Shown here one piece after another: positions 22,988-34,900 of a stretch of 64,000 nt of DNA. The notes beneath the pieces are model-generated. The model was given only the letters and a program-made list of their open reading frames with translations, was not told the origin of the DNA and made no database searches. The position numbers were made by a program, and so were the translations under genes. How positions within the stretch are numbered: position 1 is the stretch's first letter; every line of letters starts with the position of its first letter. The stretch spans positions 19,950,509 through 20,014,508 of the forward strand of contig NC_087064.1 of assembly GCF_963678635.1 (NCBI RefSeq), written 5' to 3'. This DNA comes from Symsagittifera roscoffensis (Eukaryota > Xenacoelomorpha > Acoela > Convolutidae).

Positions 22988-25900
22988 GTTAGTTTTATAA
23001 GTTGCATTTTTTTAGTTGTTCCTTGCTTTTCGAATTTGATGAATAAACTTTCTTTGCGTATAAAATTCATGAAATCTGCAAAATAAGTTATTACTTTTTA
23101 GATGTTTCAGGATGAGGATTTGTCGATGAGACAATCGGACGAACTTCGATCTGTGGCGACAACAATCTATGACAGAGGTCCGGCACCCTCTAGAATCGCA
23201 ACTTCAGTCGACACGTCTTACGTACCTGGAGATGACGATGACAAAGATGATGATGATGATGATGATGATGAGGATGATGAAAATCTTTCAATAGCGGGAA
23301 CCAAAGATTCAAAAGACGCTAAAACTGATTCTCACTTATCTTATTTAGATATACCTGAAAAGAATGATATATCGACCAAAATAGTTGAACAGAAATCAAA
23401 AGAATCCAAACCAGAAGATTTTCCCAACGAGTTAGATTCTGGAGAAATGCTTAAAAAAGATGCTGCTAATCCAGCAATTCCTGGTACAGATTCTAAAGAA
23501 CGCGTAAAAACATTACCCAGAGAAAGATTAAAATCTGAAAATATCCCTAAAGAAATACCAGTCGAAAAGCGCGAAGATGATCAAATCACGAATGACGAAG
23601 ATAAAGAATCCCTTATTCCGCCACCTCAACGACGCAAATCTGAGCCAGTCAGTGGCGAAACAGCATATGAAAAACTTGCCGATTCAAAGAAACTCAACAA
23701 TAGTTCGTCACCTAGCAACTTTAAGCCTCTCGAAAATATTCCCCAAGAAACTATTGAGTCACCTATTCCTTCGCCAGTCAGTCGTACTTCGGCATCAATT
23801 GATACTGAAAAGACACTCAAACAGCCTTACACGGTTCCCTCTATTAGAAAAAGCATAAGAGTCAGGCGCTCGAGTAAGAGCGAAGTTCCGAAAGACGACA
23901 CAAAAGAATTATCACCTGAAGATGAATTGAAACCTGGTGTAACGAAGAAAACAGGTGATAAAGATCTTGACTTACGGACAGAATCTGGGAAGGAAACAAA
24001 AATTGAACCCAAAACAGAACCAATGATGATAAAAACGCCGGCTGAATTAAAACGAGAACCCGAGAACAAAAGTGGGGAATTTCTTGAACTGAAGGGCAGT
24101 AAATCAGCCCGAAGTACAAAATCGCACAAATCAAGAGTAACCTTCGCACCCTCCGTACCAGAAAGCGAAGACAAAACTGAGCCGCCAGTACTATTAGAAA
24201 CAACAGATGGGGAATCCCCGATCGATGATACCCAAGATGAAACTAGTAGCACAAAAAGCAACGAAACGAGAAAAAGTAGAGTCAAAAGAAAATCAGCAAG
24301 AATTAAGAACGATCCACCGGAAACACTGACGCAAACTCCGTCTCCGCCGCATCCAACACAACCAATTCTGCTACCTCAGTCTCCGCTACCACCACCCGAG
24401 ATCCCGGATATTTTGCCCGAAAACGCCGAAGCACCTGCTGACAAATCGACTCCACAAAAAACTAAATGGTACTCGGATTTTTTCGACTTCGGCCAATTCA
24501 AAGGTCAAAAAAGGAAATGGCTCGGATTTACATCAACATCGCCCAAGCAGAGGTTCGAACCAGCTCACGGTTGCTTATGTTTCCTGGTTATCATGTGTAT
24601 TTTGGTGCTCCTAATGAACTTTGCTTTCGTAGCGATTGTTGTTTGGTTCCGAAGAGAGAATGACGCCATTTACTACTGGGGCGTAGCCGGCTATGATTTA
24701 ATAGAGAGCCATATTAACTGTGCACTTTTTCTGATGTTTATCAGCAGTTCTGTGACTGCGTTACTTGGCCTGGTGGCTTTCTTGACAAAACGACAGTTGC
24801 TATTGATTAATCACTTCTACCTCGGATCAGCATCGCTAATTAGTGAGTCATGTCAGAAAAGTACTGTCTTTGTCAAGCGTATTTTGTAGGAATTGAGACA
24901 TTAGCTATGATATGACTAAAAACATCAATAATAGCATTGATGTACAAGCAAAAAAATCTTTGCAAGTGATTTTTTAAAATCAAATTTTAAGGCTCTTCAA
25001 AACAAATCTGAATCAATGAATGTCAAGTTATTCTTTCCAAATTAAAACTTCATGTGAGCTCAACCGGGCAGTAAATTTATGCTAGATGACCCGTTGGGCG
25101 TTGAAGGGACCGAGTTTCTACAAAAGAACTCTTCAATAACATTTTTTGTCTGTTTTGTGGTTTTGATGTAATCAGGTCTACTTTGTGTTTCACAGTGTTT
25201 TTGGGCGTGTTTGTGTTCTGGGCTTCTCTCTTTGGTCATGCTTTATTCAACCTGGAAGACAAAATGTTGATGGTGCTCGAGAAACAGTTCCTTGCCGAAC
25301 AATCGCTTTCTAGGTTTGCCATTGCCTGGAATATCATACAAGCACGTCACTCCAAGTGTGGAGTTAGAGACATCAGCGACTGGAATCACAGCCAGTGGTT
25401 CCGACTGCACGCAGAGAACGGAGACTACAAACACGAGTACTGGCTAAACAATCGTAAGTGAAATGCCAGGCTTTATCGTGTCACTGTTATTTCTACAGCA
25501 AAACAAGACTGCTTTGAGTGTTCAGAATGCGCTTGAAAGTCTATGAAGTAGTGTTCGATTAAAGCAATGATGGATTTTTTCAATACATTTTTAAATTCTG
25601 TTTAAATTCTTTTTTAAAAAAACAAAGGATTTTGTTCAAAATTGATAAAATAATTGAATGAAAATTTCAAAACCAATTAAAAATAATTGAGTTTTGAAAT
25701 TGTGTCTCCGTTGTTCTTTAGCAAAAAATTCGAAAATGTCAAAAAAAACTAGATCTAGCGAAAAAAAAGGCTAGTTTTGAAAAAAAAGTAGTGTGCCAAG
25801 GCAATAAAAAGTGAAAAAAATTTTCAAGCGGTAACAAAGACGAAAATACCGTAGCATAAACCTTTTAAGCCGGAACACAAACCTTAGTGGGGCATCAAAT

Positions 25901-28900
25901 GGACCAATAGGAGGTCACTAAGGCGATATAATATTGGCCGAAACCTATTAAGCCAAAAAAAAAAGAAAATAAAAAGATCTAAAAAAAATCGAAAAAATAT
26001 AAAAATTTTGAAAAGTATTAAGTCTGCCTCAGCCTCAAAAAACAAACACAGCTAGTCGAATGATGCAATAAGAGGCCACTAAGCCTAGATACAATATGCA
26101 TAGTCGAATGATGCAATAAGAGGCCACTAAGCCTAGATACAAAAGCCAAAAGAGAATCAAAAACATTTAAGGCTAAAAAAAAGTTATTAAGTACCCTCGC
26201 CCTTAAAACAAACACATCAAAAAAACCTTTTCAGTTGTTCAAGCCGCAAATAAGGCTTTTATGGCGATATAGCATAGGTCGAAACCTATAAATCCGAAAG
26301 AATGTCAAAAAAAGTTTTAAAAAAATTACGACTAATAAAAAGTTATGAAACATCCTCACCCTCAAAACACATGCTCACAAAAAAACTTTTATGCTCGCCA
26401 ATTGATTTAACGCACTATGAGGCAACAAAGCCGATATAATGTGGGCTGAAAAATATGAAGCCGAAAAAAAAGGAAAAAAAATAAAACTTAAACAAATTGA
26501 GTTGGTAAAATTACAACCAACATAGAAATATAAGAAGAGGAGAGTTAAACCATCTGTGAACATAAACAAAAGTGCACCTACATAAAGATAGAAACCTGAT
26601 TGTTTTGATTTACTTTAAGGTCAACTATACGTTTTTGGCTGCAAAAGTGATTAAAAAAGTCGAAAGAAATACAATTTTTTGAATTCCTTTTTTTCACCCC
26701 CACACGCTATTTACAGTACAACGTGAGTTATGACTAAGGGTCTGTACTCATAGAGTAATTTCAGATATAGTACGCCGTCTATTCGTCACGTTATCTTATT
26801 TTCGGCCGGATATGTTCGTGCAACTTCTTAGTCTAATACCAATCTTAATCTTACTCATATATCTCCTAGTCTCAATAGATCTAGTGTATACTGGTCTTTG
26901 CGAGTTAATTCTTCGAGTTTATTCAGAAGGAGAACAACTGTAGTCTAAGATTTACTCAAACTGTTCTGATGCTGAAACTACAAGTAGTTTCAGCACTTAC
27001 AAATAAGTGTCAATGTTAGTGATGGAGTAGGATTGGTTAGTCATTTTTTTTATAGAGATAGCTATTAGTTAAAATCACATTAGATAAACTCACATTAGTT
27101 ATTTTTTATAGAGATAGTTTTATCAATAATATAATTGGTTTGTAAATACTAGTTTAAAACTGGTTCCAAACGGGATGTGATTAGAGTCTTTAATCTCAAC
27201 GTTTTGGCCAGAAAAAAAAGCTTCGCCTCATTTGAAACAATTTTATCGGCTGTTTACGCTTGTTATAAGATTGCAAAATTTTGCGCTTACATTATCCCAA
27301 ACCATCTAATTGAGCGATTTCCCAACATCCAAAATGATTACAAGTGATATATTTTTTTGCTTTGAGTGCCAAACAACAAAGTCTTTTTTTGTAAGAAAAG
27401 TTGCAAATTGTCTGAATAAAAAAGCAACCCGCGGAATTTTTCAACAAAGGCAAAGCGCAGCTTTATTAAGATTGATGCACATCAGAAAAAAGTTAAAATA
27501 CTTCAAAACAAAAAAGACAAGACTGCTCGTACAAGCCTTGAATATTCCGACTGCCCTTTAAATGGTCTTCGAGCATTTTTTTGATAAACTAAATTTTGGA
27601 AAAACTAAATTAAATATTGGGAGTAACAATTTGAGTAGTATAAGGAGTTTATTTAAGGAATGAGTTCAATTGGATTTTGAAAGAATGCAATTTGCGGAAT
27701 AGATTCCGTTTCCCGCATCGATTCAACGGATTCAGCATTAAAGATATAGTCTTGAACCTATTAAAGGGGCAGTTTACGTCGACTGAAAGCAAACTGAGAG
27801 TAGTGATAGCATGCGTACTTGGGAATATCGAGGTTCCAATATAGATCATCATCAGCTATCCGGTGTATTCGATTGCGTTTGTTCAGCATATCTTAAAGTT
27901 CGCTGTTAAAAAACCGTGCTTGATTTCAATCGCAATTTGTCACAAAAAAATTTATGAAGCTAGTCTCATAAATCGACTACTGTGACAGCTGAAAAAAAAA
28001 GAATATCATGCAACTGTTGGCTATTTTGGAGAGGGTCTTAACCTTCACTTAAAATTTTTCAAAAAATCACAATGCTATGACTTGTTTGTGTTAGCTGTGG
28101 TTCGTGCTTGGCCAGTGTTCTGCTGCAACAGTCATCTTCGCTTCCTCACAACTGCTCAACTTAAGCGCAAATGGGAGAGGGAGAGACACCTCATGATGCT
28201 CTGCTACTCCGTCGATGATGGTGGGTAAATGAATAGTTGAATTTTAAAAGTGACACAGACAAATTTGAGTCACAAGGAGCTAATACAAGGCTGATTTAAT
28301 ATATCCGGACATAATGGATACTTTAAAACGCGTCTATCTCAATTTGGGTTGACATTAGGCACAAATGGATGAAGGTACAAGTTCTTCGAATTCATATAGA
28401 ATTGCCCGGGCTGACGTTTGTTCGAAAAATTGTTGTCATACTATTATGATATCATATAAATCTTTCACGAAAATTTTTTTTGCCGACTTTTCGTCTATTT
28501 GATGACCCTGATGCTTTCTGAAATATTTCTCTTTCGCTTATCTTATTATTTATCTTATTATTTATTATTTATTAGTTTTAAATGAATTTAACTTGGTTTT
28601 TTAAAATTCGAAACCACTTTGTTAAGAAAAATGTGACTTCGTTTTTCGCCGAAAACTTGTTTTTCATACTTTTTTGTGCATGAATTTTTCCATAAAAGAT
28701 AACACCAAAGTTCAGATAAAAATTCAAAATATGAGTACGACAAAACACCTAGAAAGTTGAAAAAAGTAAAATAATTTGAAAGGAATAGGTTGAAGGAATT
28801 TGTATAGTAGGAAAAATTTTGGTCAGTCAAACAACCAGGCTACGATATTCAACACTGATTTTTTGAGAGCAGAAATTCTTTAGTCATATTAGGAAAACTT

Positions 28901-31900
28901 TTCAACGTTGTACTGAAAAAAAATTAGGTAACTCTTGTGAATCTCAAAATGCAGTCAATGTAGGAGAATCTTGCCATATAGGTCCTGACTTTTTTTAAAC
29001 AAGAAAAACCTATTTCGTGTTAGGCAAAACAAACTGAATCTGAGTTGGTAATTGGTGCAATGATCTATTTCTGTTCAGATCGTTCTATGACGTCACACAC
29101 GTATTAACTTTATGACCTTCCACATAGTCGTATGTCTCATCAAGCTCCTTGTCCAAGTATGCCAAGCGTGCATACATACTCACAGCTTTGATGAAATAGT
29201 CTGAAGTCAGATCAATCTTTCTCAAACTTTTCTTTAATAGGACTCCCAAAAAATCCTTACCGCTCATTGCCTTAGAAGGGCAGCCTGCGATCATCATCTG
29301 AACTGGAAAATAATGAAACTTGATCCCTTCCAACTGTATCAGTGATTCATCATGGCTCTATCCATAATTGGCAGCTCCACGTCTTTGTTGAACTTTGGTG
29401 CATCGAAGATGAAATTTACTTGCCATTGGTCCTAATGGTAAATCTGTCAAACCTAAGTCGCGGGCTCACCTCAACTATAATTGTCTTTCAAAGACGCACT
29501 CTTCACTAGTGAACCTGGCCGTTTATGCTGGCATAGTCTATTTTGTTATTCAGTCTCCTGATCTTCCTCGACTGCCAGTGAATTCTTGCCACCTTCTCCG
29601 ATTCCTCTTCACGTCTTATTCCCACTTGGCTCATCAATGTTTTCGGCTTGCGTCCCCATTAAATTCCATTTGTAATGACCCCTTCAGCTTCAAGAACTTC
29701 ATCAACTCGACTGGCCGCTTTTTGTAGAGTCTCGCTACAATTTTCAGAGCTCGAATCACTCCTCATGAGGGTCTTGTTTTCAAAATGCTCAGAACATCGT
29801 TCAGTCTTTTCGATAGATCTGGACGAATTAACGTCGTCATCCACTGAAGTTTGCGGATCAGCGATATCGCCATTGCTACAAGGCTGTCTTCTATTGCCAT
29901 CTCTTTATCCGCCGCTGGCTTATTTCGGAATTCCTGCATCGTCATGACATCTCGCAGTATTGATTTACCTGTATGTGATCACTGTACGTCGCTATACTGA
30001 GTTCCAAAAACTGGAAGTTCTGAAGTTTGATCGTGCCCAGTTTCAATCTCTCTAGGGTTTGCATCACCCGATTCTCAAACTCTGTCGTAATCCCAAAGAC
30101 GTGTTCTGTCAGCAAAGTGCACGAAGTCCAACATCTTTCTGTTCTCCGCTTTAGAATACAAAAAAAAACAATGCTGCGTCATACGCTCTAAAATCTTTTG
30201 CGTATGAAGTCTATTTTCCAACGTTTGTTACCATTCGTGCGCAGCATCTTTCGATCCATAAGCCGCTAGGTTGTACGCATACATCCATCTCTCTTTTTAC
30301 TCCGTGGTTGTATAAAAGCCTTCTTGATTTTAATCATTACAAAGGCTCCCAAATGTTGCACTTCAATTTTAATAGGGTGAAATTGCCGGCAGCTTTTCAG
30401 CAGAAGACTCTTTTCTTCGTGGTCTCCCCGCACCACCAATATTGATTTCGCTTCTTTCGATCTATCCACTGCAACTTTCCAGGTGTCGACCCATCTCGAT
30501 CTCAACATGCTCTTTCCCAGATCTCTTCATTGACCATCAATTCAACAATTTTTATTAAAAATTTCAAACTTCAGGTTTTTTCTTCGTGATTGCAGAAAAA
30601 GGTCATGGTTCCTCTTCTATTCCGGCTCGCCTACTATTTGTGTATGATTGATTAAGTCTGGCAGTGACGAGTTATTGGGTTTCCGATTCGTGTCATTAAT
30701 TTGTTTCGGCGTTTTGTTCTCTCGTTATGGGTACATGCCACAAAAGTATCATTTACAATTTCTGGATAGTATATGAGCAATTTGTTTGATGTCCAGTCGC
30801 AGGAGGTATCCCACTTAATTTGTTGCGCTGCCTCCGATTGTGATTCAAAATCAGTCATCCTTAACTAGGTGCATGATGTCTCACTACCACACCAGTTTTA
30901 TTTAGCGTTCATCTCTTCTGGGTCCTTGTCGTCTTTATTTGAGATCTGGGTTGTGCTATTACTCAACTCTATGATACTCAATTCTAAATTCTCTTGTCAT
31001 CTTTTTAGCCGATTCGGTCTCTTTGTTTTCCATATCCCAGCTACTTTCACCGTCCTCCTGTCCTGTTTCCTTGTCTTCTGTCTAACTTCATCTTAATTTG
31101 TCTCTGAATCGCAGCAGTCTTGGTTCGCTTAAAACTTGTTGCTTCGACCCTCCTTGGCGTTCAAATCGCGTTCAGACAGCTTTCTACTTCTTGTCTTTTC
31201 CTCGTCTGAGCTCTTGTGTCCTTCATTTTTCTCGTTTTCTCGTTAAGTAGATCCTCTCAGATTGTCTTTGATCAGACTTCCCTCTTAATCACCTCGATGA
31301 TCCCGCTCATCCGATTCACGTTTTTTGTCATCTTTCGATATCTTCGTGTGTCATCTGTTCTTTCTCGGTTAGTATTTGCTTCACACATCCTCGTGCAAAG
31401 GTCTCAGCTCATAGTTTTCTCCATTTTGACTACGGTCTGGTTCATAAACTTGATTGTTTCCGCAATGTCATCAATTATTGGCTGGGTTGTCACTGCAAAC
31501 ACACATGTCTTTCTTGCCATTCCTTTGTTTCGTTCTCTCTTTTTTCTGTTTCCGTTTCTTTTTTTCTCTCGGTCTTTTTGTCTCATATTCTTTGTTAATT
31601 CCGTCTTCAATCTCCTTCTCACTCACCTTCACTTACTTAGACATCTCAATATAATTTCTACTTAGCGCTCCGATCGACAATTTCTAAAAATTTAACTCAC
31701 GAACAACAGTTTTTTTGATAACAATTCAAAATTAAACAACTTTCTTCAAAACGAATTTCAACCAGTTTCATTCAGAGTTCTCTTTTCAAACTCTCATACA
31801 CTCGATTAGTTTCATATAGTACTTGATCGTTCGAATTGTTGTCATACCCAATTTCATTTTAAGCTACTTTGTTATTATTAGCTAGTAAAATTGACCTTGA

Positions 31901-34900
31901 GTTTTGTTTGATTTCAGTTTGCTTTGGAACAAACATCATTTTCGTTTCAGTCCAGCTATTATCTCCATCACCATCCCAAATAGTTGCTGTCTGTTTAGCC
32001 GACATATTGCCATTCCGGTGTCTATTAATGTTGAATTATTCTTCGATGCGCTTCTCAATCACCAATATTTGTGCTCTTCTAAAGGTTTCTTCGACACTTG
32101 TTACCACCACGAATTTTCGGTTTATTTATCCCCACGTTTTCAATACTACTCCTTCAATGTTCTGCAGTTTTATCTTCTCTCAATATACCACTCTTTGGCT
32201 GATTTTACTTCAGAATGAATAACATGAATTAAATGTTTCCTATGACGACAAATGAAATTCCCATTATCCATCTTAATGCTCTTAACCGGGCCCACTCAAT
32301 AGTTTTTCTGATGCATTTTTCTGAAGATATTTTATCAGAGTGCTCTTTCCTTTTTCATCACTCAATTTTATGTCATTTTCAATTTTTAGAAAGTTATCAC
32401 GGACGTTTTCAACTCCTTATCAGTGTCTTCTCAAAACTCCTATAGCTGCCTCGCTTGCCTTGTCAAATAGGGGGAGCGGGCATTTTTTTGTTCGACTTTT
32501 CCTTTTTTGGATTTGATTCACAAACTCTCTGGTCAGGGAAAAGTCCATTCACATCTAATCTTGAATTTTTTGTAAAAAGCGTTTGGCCTATGGTTGCTTC
32601 CAAGCCCCAAAACTTTTCATTTCGAAGTTTAGTCAAGAGGGCGTTTATGATCTCATCACGTCTTTCGACTTCCGCGTTAGAGAAAAACGGGTACAAAGCC
32701 GTAGTCTTCTCTAAGCACCAAAATGTTGACATTTTTAACAAAATCAGGTAATTAATGAAGTCCCTACCCAAATCGTGTAACACTTGGGTAGTTGTACTAA
32801 AGCGTATAAACCATCCTATTTCAATATTCTCCTTAGTTTTGACTGCTTTCTTTGATTCAATTACGTTCATAACTGAGACTCGTGAAAACTCATCTATTAT
32901 GTGAAATGATTTTTTTTGTTGATTTGTTTTAGGGTCGTTCTACTCCGCAAGATCGATCGCCCTAAAGTCATTGAAGTCTTTACTTCATGGTGTTAGTAAC
33001 TTTTTAACAGTTCCGACACTTTCAGTTTCATTACAGGCTGCAAAATTTGAGATTACACTTCAAATATCTCATCCGTGCCTTTAGTTCGCAAATTTTCTTT
33101 CATACCGAATTCTTCAAGGAACTTTTTAATTTTTGTTTTACAGTTTATTCACTTTCCTTCAAGGTCTATTATCCTATTTTTATCAATTTCCTTTTTAGAA
33201 AATTTTTCTATATAAAGTATTTTATCTTTTTTTGTTTCTTTGGTTCATTTCAACTTTTGATGATCTACCTGAGCTTTCCAAATCCAATTTCCCACTCCTG
33301 ACCTCGTCAGTTTAAAATTCTTTTCCGGCGTTCTCATTACGTAGTTTGGAAAGTTTAACGTCACTTTCATATTTCTAATGGCTTCTCTTCCCAGCTTTAA
33401 TGGTATGTTTTCATCATTGAAATTCAGTTTCAGGGTTATAAAATTTCCTACTTTTCTGACTGGTAATAAACCCGCAAATTTTGATCAACTCTTCTCTTCC
33501 AAACTTAAGTTTTGTTTTAGTTTCAAATTTCTTTCTTTTAATTGATTCCACTCTTCTCTTGTAACTCAGTTTTTAATTTTCATCAACTGTTTAAATGACA
33601 TACTCGACCTGTCTGCCCCTGAATCAATTATAAGGTAGATTTCAAATGCATCTTCCCCTTGTTTTTCCCTCTCCTCGTCTCGTTCCCAATCCTTCCCCCA
33701 AAAAAACAACATGGGGACGTCTCGACTTTCTCCTCAGTCTCCGCGAAGTTCGATTGGTGGGTACTCTCCATCTCCCTTTGATTAGACATCCTGTCCTCTT
33801 CTCTTGGTGCAGCCTGAAAATCCTGATGGAACCTCCTTCCATATCCAGAGTTTTCTCTGTAAAATTGATTGCTCTTCTTGTCTCCCATTACCTGTCTTCA
33901 TCCCATTATAAGCTTTACACTATCTCGGCCTGAGATCTCATGCTCTGCATCTAAAACAAACTCCTTGTTGTCCTCTCCGACCTCTCGTCGATATGCAACC
34001 TCCTCTTCCTCTCAGGTCTGGCCTCTATTCGCCCCCGACACGCTATATCCTTTTATTCGGTTTCCTTGAAGAGAATGTTTGCTGTTTGGTTCTCATTCAC
34101 CGAGAATCTTTTCAACGTTTCTTTCGAAATGGCAGGATCCAATCGAGTCTCTGATTCCTTGTTTCTCGTAATTTTTTTAATTGATCTTTGTTGCCTCATT
34201 TAAATTCGGTCCTTCTATTAGGGCAATGCAAAAGACCCTGTCATGTATCGGCATGTCAGCCTCATTCATTTCTCTTCGATATTTCTTCATTCTTTTTATG
34301 TATTCATCCCACCTGATTTCTGGACTCTTCTCACATCTTTTCTACTAACTATACGTTTGCGTCAGTTTTAGAAAAGGATTTGACGATAGGTACTTTTCTA
34401 GTAGCGCAATAACTTTCTTCAGTCCAAATTCTGTTCGGGTTTTGTCTCGATCCATCGTAATTACGTTTTCGTTCAATTCCGCTGTGGTTGTTCAATTCAA
34501 AATGACATGGGGTGTCAGCATTTCCAATGGTACCTAGGTACAGTCGCTGAGTATCTGTGTGCACATTCCTTCACGTCCGTTGACTTCAAAATTGTTACAA
34601 TGATATCTTTCATACTTTTTCGTATCGTCTCTCTTCTGTTCTGTTCTTTCGTTTCATCTTCCTTCTCATACAAATTTTCCAATCTTCTTCTTAATCTAGC
34701 TATTTCAGATACGGTCTCCTCATCTATAGTTTTTTCGCTTCTGCTTGTGTAGTTCCTGAAGATAAAATAAGGTGGTCTGAATTGGTAAATTGGCGAATGA
34801 TCTAATTCTGCTTAACTCTTTTCTCATCGTTCTGACGTCACACACAATAACTTTATGACCTTCATATTGTTTGTCTATAATTTCCACTACAGTTACATTG

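Larger units (their letters stand above)
29036..34855 (-). mobile_element. decayed antisense Ty3/gypsy-type retroelement
   Basis: This element lies on the minus strand in the last tetraspanin intron. An imperfect ~85 bp direct repeat marks both ends (29036-29122 and 34777-34855, sharing 'gacgtcacacac' and 'aactttatgacctt'), probably LTR remains. Reading from high to low coordinates there is a basic gag-like stretch (about 33.6-34.7 kb), a protease remnant with an Asp-Ser-Gly-Ala motif, then directly an integrase remnant. Reverse transcriptase and RNase H are mostly missing from the ~0.5 kb gap. Further minus-strand fragments at 29.1-31.7 kb may be a third gene. Many stops and frameshifts show it is dead. 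Confidence 0.6.

Noticed and set aside
23827..24285. 152-codon antisense frame over the tetraspanin-like exon 2
   Set aside because: It is the complement of Lys/Glu/Ser-rich coding sequence and gives a Ser/Leu/Val-rich product without motifs.
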